From Alphaproteobacteria bacterium (GTDB taxonomy: Bacteria > Pseudomonadota > Alphaproteobacteria > CALKHQ01): a stretch of DNA of 64,000 bases. The notes under the pieces were generated by a model that made no database searches, was not told the origin of the DNA, and saw nothing but the letters and a program-made list of their open reading frames with translations. The position numbers and the translations under genes were made by a program. This document shows, piece by piece, positions 1 through 8,633 of this stretch (positions are counted from its first letter, which is position 1; every line of letters begins with the position of its first letter). Location: contig JAWKYB010000003.1 in NCBI GenBank assembly GCA_041396705.1, forward strand, positions 186,001 through 250,000. Reading direction: 5' to 3'.

Positions 1-1020
1 CAGCACCAGCGTGCCGCGCACCAGCGCGTCGACCTGGCGGCCGAGCAGGGCGTGGCTGGCACGCGACGAGGTGAGCGCAAACTTCGCCTGGGCAAGCAGG
101 CCGAAATAGGTCGGGCGGTCGAAGGCGCGCCCGAGCAGCCGCACGTCGTGCCGGTCCGCGACGCGGGTCGCCTCGGTGTAGCGGCTGTGCTTGTCGGGGA
201 AGAAGGCGCCGTCGATGCTGCCGGTCGCCAACAGGTCGATCGGCCGCGGCGTCGCGGCGAGGCCGACGGCGAACGGCGCCTCCGGCAGATCGGTCAGCGC
301 CGCCACCCGCTGCAGGATTTGCGTGCCGGTGCGATAGCCGAGCTCGGCGTGGTCGCCGGAATTGCCGGTCAGGATCACGTCGATCGCGTCGAGTTCGCCG
401 CCGCGGGCGGCCCAGTAGAACTCGATGTCGGTGGTCAGCGCCACCTTCGGCGCGGGCAGCTGCAGGATCGCGCGCGGCAGGATCGACAGCTGGTCGATCA
501 GCACCAGCTTCGGCATCGCGCCCAGCACGCGCGCCAGCGCCTCCGGCGGCGTATCGATGCCGATGCAGATGTCGACCTGGCCGGGATTGTGGCCGACGAC
601 GGTGACCGCCGTGCCGAAGCTGCGCTTCAGCCGGTCGGCGAACGCGTTCCGTACCGCGCTGGTGGTGTAGTAGAGCAGCGGACCGTCCGGCGCGCCGCGT
701 GCCGCCGCCAGCAGGCCGATGCCCGGGTGCGACGGTGCCACGGCCGCCAGCCGCCGGCTCCAGCGATCGGCGGCGGCGTCGCCGCCGGTCAGCCAGCTGG
801 CCAGCGCCGCCACGAACAGCGTGACCGGCGTGGCGCAGTCCGCCGGCACGGCGTCGAGCCCGGCGGCTTCGTTGCCGGCCATCGCCAGCGCGGCCGCGCG
901 GATGTCCGGCCGGTCGGCGGCGAGCCGGATCGCGGACAGGAAGTCGGCGGCGCGCAGCGCCTGCAGCGCGCCACCGTGGCGCGCAAGCATCGCCTCGGGC
1001 GAAATCCGATAGGAGAACAT
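1..1020 (-). CDS. Glycosyltransferase-like protein, C-terminus beyond window
   Basis: An open frame of 340 codons runs from an ATG at 1020 down to the window edge without a stop, so the gene is partial. The first ~100 residues are Ala-rich and helical and could be TPR-like. From ~residue 115 the sequence alternates hydrophobic strands and helices (for example LLYYTTSAVRNAFADRLKR). The visible end, ALLGRQVDALVRGTLVL, resembles the C-terminal segment of CgeB/group 1 glycosyltransferases, where the donor-binding helix precedes an EALA-GT-V motif. The donor and acceptor are unknown. It is divergent from the sensor kinase at 1218. The family call rests on fold-like features only; that it is a real gene is more certain than its function. 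Confidence 0.5.
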   Translation of the reverse strand, partial: MFSYRISPEAMLARHGGALQALRAADFLSAIRLAADRPDIRAAALAMAGNEAAGLDAVPADCATPVTLFVAALASWLTGGDAAADRWSRRLAAVAPSHPGIGLLAAARGAPDGPLLYYTTSAVRNAFADRLKRSFGTAVTVVGHNPGQVDICIGIDTPPEALARVLGAMPKLVLIDQLSILPRAILQLPAPKVALTTDIEFYWAARGGELDAIDVILTGNSGDHAELGYRTGTQILQRVAALTDLPEAPFAVGLAATPRPIDLLATGSIDGAFFPDKHSRYTEATRVADRHDVRLLGRAFDRPTYFGLLAQAKFALTSSRASHALLGRQVDALVRGTLVL

Positions 1021-1217
1021 GGGTTATGGATGCGCGGCCGGGCTTTCGGCTTGGTTAACCACGACGGCCGCGGCGCAGAGCGCTCTGCCACGATCTGCGG
1101 AATTCGAGACTTCTTTGAGACAGAATCGAAACGAATTGTCTTTCGCGTTTACGGACCGATCAAAAGTTGTGGGGCAGATATTCGTCATGCGTGGGGCACT
1201 GGGCGACTGGTGAAGGC

Positions 1218-2918
1218 ATGGATCAGTTTTTGTTAGATCGGTCTGCGGGTGTTTGGCATAAGTTCCAAATGAACCCGAACGGGAATGCCAAGACGGTGAC
1301 GCGCCTTCCGATGCTCTCCCGCTCCGCGTCGGCGCCCGTCATCGCCGTTGTCGACGACCGCGCCACCAATCGCGCCGTTCTCGGCCGTCTCGCCGCCAGC
1401 CTCAGCCCGCGGGTCCAGGTCCGCCCGTTCGACAATCCGGTCGACGCGCTGGAATGGATGGCGACGTCCGACGTCGACCTGGTCATCACCGACTTCAAGA
1501 TGCCGGCGATGAACGGCGCCGACTTCATCCGGCGCCTGCGCTCGCTGCCCAAGTGCTACGACGTGCCGGTCGTCGTCGTCACGGTCTATGAGGAGCGCGA
1601 GCTGCGCTACAAGGCGCTGGACGCCGGCGCCACCGATTTCCTGATCAGCCCGCTGGACCACCGCGAGTTCCGCGCCAGGGTCAGCAACCTGCTGATGCTG
1701 CGCCAGCAGCAGGAGATCATCCGCCGCCGCGCCGCCAGCCTGGAAGAGCGTCTGCAGCTGACCAACCAGCTGCGCGCCGACGAGCACAGGCTGTCCAGCA
1801 TCAAGATCAACGCCATCGTCGACGCCTTGCCGGCGATCGTCACCGTGCGCACCGGCAACGGGGTGATCGTGCTGGCCAACAAGGCGTGCCGCAACCTGTT
1901 CGGCCGCGACATCCAGATCGTCGGCCGGTCGTGGAACGACCTGCGCGCGCTGATCGACGGCAGCGACCATTCGCTCTACGACGAGCGCATCCGCCGCGGC
2001 GAGCTCGGCTGCTCCTTCGAGGAGGAGATGGTCGATGCCGGCGGCCGCCGCGCCGTGTTCATGACCAGCAAGGTGCCGCTGAAGATCGAGCCGGAGAGCG
2101 AGGTCCACATCCTGACCGTGTCGTGGGACATCACCGACCGCAAGCAGGCCGAGCACCAGCTGCTGGCGGCGAAAACCGCGGCGGAGGCGGCGAACCGCAG
2201 CAAGAACGAGTTCCTGGCCAACACCAGCCACGAGCTGCGCACGCCGCTGAACGCCATCATCGGCTTTGCCGAGATCATCGCCTCGGAGCTGCTCGGGCCG
2301 ATCGGCAACAAGCGCTACCAGGAATATTCGCGCGACGTGGTCGGCAGCGCACGCTTGCTATTGCAACTGATAGACGACATCCTCGACATTTCGCAACTTG
2401 AGGGCGGCAGGCTCTCGCTCAACGAATCCTGGGTGCATCTCGGCGACGTGGTCGCGGCCGTGGCGGGCGGCTTCGCGCTGAAGGCCGACGAGACGCAGAT
2501 CGCCCTGGAACTCGATGTCGAGGAAGGCCTGATGCTGTTCGGCGACGAGCGAAGGCTGAAGCAGATCTTGAACAACCTGCTCTCCAACGCGTTCAAGTTC
2601 ACCCCGCCCGACGGCCGGGTCACGCTGCGCATCGCCCGCGACGCCGCCACGTCCGGCGTGGTGCTGAGCGTCGTCGACACCGGCGTGGGCATCGCCGAGC
2701 GCGACCTGGGCACCGCGATGGCGCGCTTCGGGCGTATCGGCCACGCCGACCTGGCCGCGGCACCGGGAACCGGCCTGGGCCTGCCGCTGGCCAAGGAACT
2801 GGTCGAACTGCACGGCGGCACGCTGACGATCGAGAGCGAGGTCGGCGTGGGCACCCAGATCCGCATCGAGTTCCCGCCCGACCGCGGGCTCTGGCACGCG
2901 GAAAACGGGTCAGAATAG
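1218..2918 (+). CDS. Sensor protein with receiver, PAS and histidine kinase domains
   Basis: Cytoplasmic signalling protein of 566 residues with no membrane segment. An N-terminal receiver has an acidic DDR pair and phospho-acceptor Asp92 (in TDFKMP). A coiled linker follows, then a PAS domain (about 190-305), HisKA with His338 (SHELRTPLN) and HATPase_c with DTGVGI and GTGLGLP boxes. A receiver ahead of the kinase suggests it is controlled by phosphotransfer from another kinase. It lies 8 bases before the RpfC-like gene and is probably co-transcribed with it. The ATG at 1218 has GGTGAAGG close upstream; an in-frame ATG at 1269 (MNPNGN) is an equally reasonable start, and a TTG at 1167 is less likely. 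The partner is inferred from adjacency only. Confidence 0.88.
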   Translation: MDQFLLDRSAGVWHKFQMNPNGNAKTVTRLPMLSRSASAPVIAVVDDRATNRAVLGRLAASLSPRVQVRPFDNPVDALEWMATSDVDLVITDFKMPAMNGADFIRRLRSLPKCYDVPVVVVTVYEERELRYKALDAGATDFLISPLDHREFRARVSNLLMLRQQQEIIRRRAASLEERLQLTNQLRADEHRLSSIKINAIVDALPAIVTVRTGNGVIVLANKACRNLFGRDIQIVGRSWNDLRALIDGSDHSLYDERIRRGELGCSFEEEMVDAGGRRAVFMTSKVPLKIEPESEVHILTVSWDITDRKQAEHQLLAAKTAAEAANRSKNEFLANTSHELRTPLNAIIGFAEIIASELLGPIGNKRYQEYSRDVVGSARLLLQLIDDILDISQLEGGRLSLNESWVHLGDVVAAVAGGFALKADETQIALELDVEEGLMLFGDERRLKQILNNLLSNAFKFTPPDGRVTLRIARDAATSGVVLSVVDTGVGIAERDLGTAMARFGRIGHADLAAAPGTGLGLPLAKELVELHGGTLTIESEVGVGTQIRIEFPPDRGLWHAENGSE

Positions 2919-2926
2919 CGCGTCTG

Positions 2927-5425
2927 ATGTTCAGCCTGGTCACCAGGAAGCTGCGGGAACGCCCGGACAGCGAGCACGAGCAGGCGATCGTCCGCCTGGT
3001 GCTGGTGTTCGTGCTGTGGGCGTATCTGTCGGTGATCGGCAACCTGACGCCGTTCGAGCACGGCTCCTACCTGCTGACCATGATCGTCGCCGGGGTCTAT
3101 CTGGCGCTGTCCGTGGTCTATCTCGCCCTGATCTGGATCCGGCCGCAGCCTTCGCCGCTGCGCCGGCTGGCCGCGATGGTCACCGACATGACCACACTGG
3201 GGCTGGTCATCCACTTTTCCGGAACCAGCGGCGCGGCGCTCTATCCGATCTATCTGTGGATCACCTTCGGCAACGGCTTCCGTTACGGCAACCGCTACCT
3301 GGCGGCCTCCGCGCTGGGCAGCCTGGTCAGCTTCGCGCTGGTCTTCGCCTTCACCGATTTCTGGCTGGAGCGGCCGTATCTGTCGGGTGGACTGATGCTC
3401 GGCCTGCTGGTGCTGCCGGCCTATGTCGCCAGCCTGATCCGCAAGCTGACCGAAGCCAAGGCCCAGGCCGAGGCGGCCAACGTGGCCAAGAGCCAGTTCC
3501 TGGCGACGATGAGCCACGAGCTGCGTACGCCGCTGAACGCGATCATCGGCATCGGCGGGCTCCTGCAGAAGACCTCGCTGAACGCCGAGCAGAGCGACAT
3601 GACGCGCACCATCGGCGCCTCCGCCCGCGCGCTGCTGTCGCTGATCGACCGCATTCTCGACTTCTCGCGCATCGAGGCCGGGCGGATGCCGCTGGAGGTC
3701 GTCGACTTCGACCTCTACCGCGAACTCAGCGACCTGGAGCGGATGATCCGGCCGCAGGCCGAGGCCAAGGACCTGGCGTTCCAGGTTCTGGTCGATGCGC
3801 ATACGCCGTACCGCGTCCGCGGCACCACCGCCTGCCTGCGCCACATCGTCACCAACCTGGCGGCGAACGCGGTCAAGTTCACCGAGTCCGGCCATGTCCG
3901 CATCGCGGTCTCGCCGGTCGAGGTGGCGCCGGAGCGCGCCCTGCTGCGCATCGAGGTGATCGACACCGGCATCGGCATCTCGGAAGAGGCGGTCGACCGC
4001 ATCTTCGACCAGTTCACCCAGGAGGACCAGGCGATCGCACGCCGTTTCGGCGGCGCCGGTCTCGGGCTGGCGATCTGCAAGCAGCTGACCGAGCTGGTCG
4101 GCGGCCGCCTCGGCGTCGACACCAAGCTGGGCGAGGGCAGCCGCTTCTGGGTCGAGCTGCCGTTCGGCCTTGCGGCCGCGAACGACAGCCGGCCGGCCGC
4201 GGTGACGCCGATCTGGGTCGGTACCGCCGTTCCGGCGCAGGCCGAGGACGTGGCCGCCGGACCGGTCGTCGCCGTCGAATCGGTCGAGGCGGCACTGGCC
4301 CAGCGCGACAGCCTGGCCGGACGGAGCAAGGCCGCGGTGATCGTCGAGCCGGCGGCGCGCTGCCGCAACCATGCCCGCGAACCGCTGGTGGTCGCCGACG
4401 CGGCCTTCGAGGCGCGGGCCGGGGGTGCCGGGTGGAGCGGCATGCGCTGCATCCTCACCGGGCCGGCCGATGCGGAGCAGTTGGCCAACGCCGACCACTT
4501 CTGCCGCACCTTCGGGCGCGGCGAGGGCCGCGCCGATGCGATCGGCCCCGACCAGGATGGCGCGGAGGCCGTGCCGACCCGCATGCTGCGCATCCTCGTC
4601 GCCGAGGACAACCCGGTGAACCGGCGCGTGATCGCGATGATCCTGCGCCGCGCCGGCCACCAGGTCGACCTGGCGGTGAACGGCGACGAGGCGTCCGACC
4701 TGCTCGGCGGCGCGCGCTACGACATCGCCATTCTCGATGTGAACATGCCGGGCATCAGCGGCGTCGATGTGGTCCGGCTGTTCCGGTTCCAGGAACTCGG
4801 CAGCCAGCGCACCCCGATCCTGGCGCTGACGGCCGACGCCACCGAGCAGACGCGCGAGACCTGCCTGGCCGCCGGCATGGACGAGGTGCTGACCAAGCCG
4901 GTCGAGCCCGACGCGCTGCTTGCCTGCGTGCACCGGCTGACCGCGACGCCGGTCCGCGCGGCGCAGGCCGAGGATTATGCCGCCGCGCAGGACCGCGATG
5001 CCGCCCAGGCCAGCGTCACCGACCTGACCGCGCATCCGCGCTTCCGCGCCGGTCAGACGCCGGTGATCGATCGGCCGGCGGTCCAGGCGCTCAATGACCT
5101 CGACACGACCGGCGTGTTTTTGCGCGAAGTGATCGACGAATTCCTGGCCGACGCGGCCCAGCTGATCGAATCGATGGGCCGGTCGGCCGACGAGCGCGAC
5201 GTGGCCGCGCTGCGCGACACCGCCCATGCGCTGAAGAGCAGCGCCGCCCATGTCGGCGCGCTGCGCATGCAGTCGATCTGCTCGGCGTTCCAGCGCGCCA
5301 GCCGGCGCGAGAACCTGGCGATCGCCGGCGAGACCGTGGAGACGCTGCGCCAGGAACTGGAGACGTACCAGCGGGCGATCGGCAGCGAACTGACCGGCAT
5401 GACCGAGGGCGACCAGCGGCTGTAG
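2927..5425 (+). CDS. rpfC: RpfC-like hybrid sensor kinase (candidate DSF receptor)
   Basis: Membrane hybrid histidine kinase of 832 residues. A short input tail carrying DSEHEQAIVRL (14-24), a hallmark of the RpfC family, precedes about five to six membrane segments (24-170). HisKA has His197 (MSHELRTPLN), HATPase_c has DTGIGI and GAGLGLAI, the receiver (553-670) has EDN, Asp604 and Lys657, and a C-terminal HPt domain has His767 (AHALKSS). In Xanthomonas RpfC senses the cis-2-unsaturated fatty acid DSF, signals to RpfG, and restrains the synthase RpfF by binding. The gene for an RpfF homologue lies 96 bases away, convergent, which strongly supports the assignment. No rpfG (HD-GYP) is in the window. 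Residues 415-550, linking kinase and receiver, form an odd spacer resembling a degenerate receiver. Confidence 0.82.
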   Translation: MFSLVTRKLRERPDSEHEQAIVRLVLVFVLWAYLSVIGNLTPFEHGSYLLTMIVAGVYLALSVVYLALIWIRPQPSPLRRLAAMVTDMTTLGLVIHFSGTSGAALYPIYLWITFGNGFRYGNRYLAASALGSLVSFALVFAFTDFWLERPYLSGGLMLGLLVLPAYVASLIRKLTEAKAQAEAANVAKSQFLATMSHELRTPLNAIIGIGGLLQKTSLNAEQSDMTRTIGASARALLSLIDRILDFSRIEAGRMPLEVVDFDLYRELSDLERMIRPQAEAKDLAFQVLVDAHTPYRVRGTTACLRHIVTNLAANAVKFTESGHVRIAVSPVEVAPERALLRIEVIDTGIGISEEAVDRIFDQFTQEDQAIARRFGGAGLGLAICKQLTELVGGRLGVDTKLGEGSRFWVELPFGLAAANDSRPAAVTPIWVGTAVPAQAEDVAAGPVVAVESVEAALAQRDSLAGRSKAAVIVEPAARCRNHAREPLVVADAAFEARAGGAGWSGMRCILTGPADAEQLANADHFCRTFGRGEGRADAIGPDQDGAEAVPTRMLRILVAEDNPVNRRVIAMILRRAGHQVDLAVNGDEASDLLGGARYDIAILDVNMPGISGVDVVRLFRFQELGSQRTPILALTADATEQTRETCLAAGMDEVLTKPVEPDALLACVHRLTATPVRAAQAEDYAAAQDRDAAQASVTDLTAHPRFRAGQTPVIDRPAVQALNDLDTTGVFLREVIDEFLADAAQLIESMGRSADERDVAALRDTAHALKSSAAHVGALRMQSICSAFQRASRRENLAIAGETVETLRQELETYQRAIGSELTGMTEGDQRL

Positions 5426-5489
5426 GGGTTCAGCCGCGGTCCCCCGCATGCATCGGATGTCGCGCTCGGGCCCCCCGGCCGCCTCCCGT

Positions 5490-5511
5490 TCCCGCGCTTC
5501 GCCCCGCGGGA
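5490..5511. terminator. Hairpin between convergent rpfC and rpfF
   Basis: TCCCGCG and CGCGGGA form a perfect 7-bp stem around an 8-base loop in the 96-base gap between two convergent genes. No T-tract follows on either strand, so a terminator role is positional inference. Confidence 0.35.
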
Positions 5512-5521
5512 GAGGCCGCGC

Positions 5522-6499
5522 TCAGCAGATCCCGGCGCTGCGCTTGTCCTGCGCCGCCGCCAGCCGCTCCATCTTGCGCACGTCGCGCTCGTCCACCTGC
5601 AGCGCCACGTCGACCCAGCTCTCGGTGATGTCGACCAGCTCGCGGTGGGTCACCGGCTGGATGGTGTTGCGCGCCGCATAAACCGCCGCACGGGCGTGGA
5701 ACTGCCGTTCGCGCCGCGCGATGAACTGCGACACCGCTTCCTCGCCTTCGCCGTCCTCGGCCAGGATGTCGACCAGGCCCATGCCGTGCAGCTGCTCGGC
5801 GGTGTAGATCTCGCCGCTCAGCACGATCCGCTCGGCGAGCGTCTGGCCGACGCGCCGGGTCAGGAACGTCAGCGCGCCCATGCCCGGGAACATGTTGAAC
5901 AGCACCTCCGGCATGCCGAACTTGGCGCTGCGTTCGGCCACGATGATGTCGTTGGCCAGCACCGCCTCGAAGCCGCCGCCCAGCGCGTCGCCCTGCACCA
6001 GCGTGATGCTGACGTAGTTCTGCGCCCGCTTCATGGCGCGGGCGAACTGCACGTCGATGCACAGATGCGCATAGGCGCGCAGACCGGCGCGGTCGCGGTT
6101 GCGGATCAGGCTGGCGATCCGCGGCAGGTCGCCGCCCAGATTGAAGATGCCCGGAATCGCCGAGGCGGTAACCAGATAGCGGATCGGCACCTCGGTGGCC
6201 CCCGGGTGCTGGAAATGCCGGTCGAGCCGGTCGAACACGCGCAGCATGTCCTCAAGCAGGGCCGGCGTGGAGCTCGGCCGATCGGTGGGGTTCAGATACT
6301 GCCACAGCGCCTGCTGCTTGGAGTCGTAGAGCAGTTCGAGCTGCGACAGCCCGCGCTTCTCGAGCAGCCAGGGCAGGATATGCCGATCCGCCTCCTGGCC
6401 CGGGTCGTGCTCGCGGACGACCGCCGGGCCCGGCATGACCGGCATGACCTGCTCGGTCGGCACAGCGGATGTGACACCGCGTGGCGTGATTGCATTCAT
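5522..6499 (-). CDS. rpfF: RpfF-type DSF synthase (crotonase fold)
   Basis: Crotonase-family enzyme of 325 residues. RpfF makes the diffusible signal factor by dehydrating 3-hydroxyacyl-ACP to a cis-2-enoyl chain and releasing the acid by thioesterase action. The RpfF hallmarks are present: FNLGGDL (119-124), VQGDALGGGFEA (168-179) and MPEVLFNMFPGMGA (196-209). Glu178 and Glu198 are exactly 20 residues apart, matching the two catalytic glutamates (141 and 161) of Xanthomonas RpfF. The ~60-residue N-terminal extension is longer than in Xanthomonas. The ATG at 6499 is chosen because AGGGGAAC precedes it; the frame extends to an ATG at 6541 with no such site. It faces the RpfC-like kinase and is probably repressed or post-translationally held by it, as in known rpf systems. 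An ordinary enoyl-CoA hydratase is much less likely. Confidence 0.85.
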   Translation of the reverse strand: MNAITPRGVTSAVPTEQVMPVMPGPAVVREHDPGQEADRHILPWLLEKRGLSQLELLYDSKQQALWQYLNPTDRPSSTPALLEDMLRVFDRLDRHFQHPGATEVPIRYLVTASAIPGIFNLGGDLPRIASLIRNRDRAGLRAYAHLCIDVQFARAMKRAQNYVSITLVQGDALGGGFEAVLANDIIVAERSAKFGMPEVLFNMFPGMGALTFLTRRVGQTLAERIVLSGEIYTAEQLHGMGLVDILAEDGEGEEAVSQFIARRERQFHARAAVYAARNTIQPVTHRELVDITESWVDVALQVDERDVRKMERLAAAQDKRSAGIC

Positions 6500-6643
6500 G
6501 GTTGTTCCCCTATTGCTAATCGATCCCAGCATCACAACCATGGGGCGGTGCGCCCGGCGAAATCAAGAGTTCAATTTATTTCAAATTGTATGTGACACTC
6601 CCGTAATTTAGTAATGGCACGCTCTCGTATGTCAGCCATTAAC
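6500..6643 (-). promoter_or_regulatory. AT-rich upstream region of rpfF
   Basis: The 144 bases between rpfF and the end of prpE are strikingly AT-rich for this genome. On the minus strand they hold TTGAAATAAATTGAA, two TTGAA repeats ten bases apart, within about 80 bases of the start codon. A promoter is expected here by position; exact boxes cannot be assigned. Confidence 0.4.
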
Positions 6644-8542
6644 CTATTGATCTTGCGGGAAACCAATATTTCGGAGCTGTAATGCAATTTCCGTTAGTAC
6701 ATCGGGGTCGTCGATAGTGGAAGGTGACTTGTACGGCTGGCCATTTGCAATTTTTTGCATCGTTCCACGCAGAATCTTCCCTGACCGTGTCTTTGGTAAA
6801 CGTTCGACAATTCCGACATGTCGAAAGGCTGCCACCGGCCCGATTTCATTGCGCACCCGTGCGACAAGTTCGTCTGCTACCGTGTCTGCCCCGTGCTGTG
6901 CGCCATCCTTCAGCACGACAAGGCCCAGCGGCAACTGGCCTTTGAGGGAATCGTCGACCCCGAACACCGCGCACTCGGCCACCGCCGGATGGGCGGCCAG
7001 CACCTCCTCGATCGCGCCGGTCGACAGCCGATGGCCGGCGACGTTGATGACGTCGTCGATACGGCTCATGATGTGCAGATAGCCGTCGCCGTCGACCAGG
7101 CCGGCGTCGCCGGTCAGGTAGTAGCCGTCGTAGCGGGCGAGGTAGGACTGGCGATAGCGTTCGTCGGCGTTCCACAGCGTGGGCAGCGTTCCCGGCGGCA
7201 GCGGCAGGCGGATCGCGATGTTGCCGATGTGGTCCGGCGCCACGGCGCCGCCGTCCTCGTCCAGCACGCGCACGTCGTAGCCGGGCACCGCGACGGTGGG
7301 CGAGCCGGGCTTGACCGGCATCGGCTCGATGCCTAGGCAGTTGGCCGCGATCGCCCAGCCGGTCTCGGTCTGCCACCAGTGGTCGATCACCGGCACGCCG
7401 AGCTTGGCCTGCGCCCAGGTCAGGGTGTCGGGGTCGCAGCGCTCGCCGGCCAGGAACAGCGTGCGGAACCGGCCCATGGCGTAGCGGCCGAGGTGGCGGC
7501 CGTCGGGATCCTCCTTCTTGATCGCCCGCAACGCCGTCGGCGCTGTGAACATGACACGGATGTCATGTTCGGAAATCACCCGCCAGAAGGCGCCGGCATC
7601 GGGCGTGCCGACCGGCTTGCCCTCGTACAGCAGCGTGGTGCTGCCGTTGATCAGCGGCCCGTACACGATATAGCTGTGCCCGACCACCCAGCCGACGTCC
7701 GACGCGGCCCAGTAGACCTCGCCCGGACGCACGTCGTAGATGTGCCGCATCGACCACGCCATGGCCACCGCGTGCCCGCCGTTGTCGCGCACGATGCCCT
7801 TCGGCTGGCCGGTTGTGCCCGAGGTGTAGAGGATATACAGCGGGTCGGTCGCCCGCACCGGCACGCAGTCGGCAGGCGCCGCGGCCGCCTCGGCCTCGCG
7901 CCAATCGCGGTCGCGGCCCGGCACCATCTCCGCCGCCAGCCGCTCGCGCTGCAGCACGATGCAGCGGTCGGGCTTGTGGCGCGCCAGCTCGATCGCCTTG
8001 TCCAGCAGCGGCTTGTAGGCGACCACGCGGGTCGGCTCGATGCCGCAGCTGGCCGAAACGATCACCTTCGGCGTGCAGTCGTCGATGCGGTGGGCCAGCT
8101 CGGCGGCGGCGAAGCCGCCGAACACGACCGAGTGGACCGCGCCGAGCCGTGCGCAGGCCAGCATCGCAATCACCGCCTCCGGCACCATCGGCATGTAGAC
8201 GATGACCCGGTCGCCCTTGCCGACTCCCTCGGCACGCAGCGCGCCGGCGAAGCGCGCCACCCGGTCGCGCAGCTGGGCATAGCTCAGCACCGACTTGGTG
8301 CCGGTCACCGGGCTGTCGTGGATCAGCGCCGGCTGGTCGCCGCGGCCGGCGGCGACATGCCGGTCGACCGCGTTGTGGCAGGTGTTGAGCTCGCCGCCGA
8401 CGAACCAGCGGTAGAACGGGGGATTGCCGTCGTCCAGCACCCGGTCCCAGGGCCGCGACCAGTCGATCGCGTCCGCGGCCTCGGCCCAGAAGCCTTCGGG
8501 ATCGGTCAACGAGCGGCTATAGGCCTCCGCATAGGCTCCCAT
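6644..8542 (-). CDS. prpE: Propionyl-CoA synthetase PrpE
   Basis: Acyl-CoA synthetase of 632 residues that activates propionate (via propionyl-AMP) to propionyl-CoA and feeds the methylcitrate cycle. It has the acetyl-/propionyl-CoA synthetase N-terminal domain, the P-loop YTSGTTGQPKG, the WWQTETGW motif and the C-terminal PKTRSGKILRGTM with Lys589, the lysine acetylated in this family. It is the last gene of the prpDBCE run, 91 bases after prpC. The last ~200-250 bases differ from the rest of the gene: codons such as GTA, CTA, TTA, AAA and ATT are used where the genome prefers GC-ending codons. Acetyl-CoA synthetase is the main alternative; the prp context favours propionate. Confidence 0.9.
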   Translation of the reverse strand: MGAYAEAYSRSLTDPEGFWAEAADAIDWSRPWDRVLDDGNPPFYRWFVGGELNTCHNAVDRHVAAGRGDQPALIHDSPVTGTKSVLSYAQLRDRVARFAGALRAEGVGKGDRVIVYMPMVPEAVIAMLACARLGAVHSVVFGGFAAAELAHRIDDCTPKVIVSASCGIEPTRVVAYKPLLDKAIELARHKPDRCIVLQRERLAAEMVPGRDRDWREAEAAAAPADCVPVRATDPLYILYTSGTTGQPKGIVRDNGGHAVAMAWSMRHIYDVRPGEVYWAASDVGWVVGHSYIVYGPLINGSTTLLYEGKPVGTPDAGAFWRVISEHDIRVMFTAPTALRAIKKEDPDGRHLGRYAMGRFRTLFLAGERCDPDTLTWAQAKLGVPVIDHWWQTETGWAIAANCLGIEPMPVKPGSPTVAVPGYDVRVLDEDGGAVAPDHIGNIAIRLPLPPGTLPTLWNADERYRQSYLARYDGYYLTGDAGLVDGDGYLHIMSRIDDVINVAGHRLSTGAIEEVLAAHPAVAECAVFGVDDSLKGQLPLGLVVLKDGAQHGADTVADELVARVRNEIGPVAAFRHVGIVERLPKTRSGKILRGTMQKIANGQPYKSPSTIDDPDVLTEIALQLRNIGFPQDQ

Positions 8543-8633
8543 GGCGCTTTCCTCCGCATCGATTCTTGGTCTTGCTTCCGGTTCGCTGACGGTCGGGCAG
8601 GGGGCTGCGGCACGCGCGGGACCCCACGCGCCC

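Noticed and set aside
52..1236. 394-codon plus-strand open frame at the left edge
   Set aside because: The minus strand gives a coherent protein running off the window; the plus reading is Arg/Gly/Gln-rich and reaches into the sensor-kinase promoter.
2315..5449. Minus-strand open frame of over 1000 codons opposite the RpfC-like kinase
   Set aside because: It is an antisense shadow of a GC-biased gene: the plus strand encodes full kinase, receiver and HPt motifs, while the minus reading is low-complexity Arg/Gly/Asp/His sequence.
5522..6499. Plain enoyl-CoA hydratase of beta-oxidation
   Set aside because: The FNLGGDL and FPGMGA signatures and the exact 20-residue spacing of the two glutamates are those of RpfF, and the neighbour is RpfC-like.
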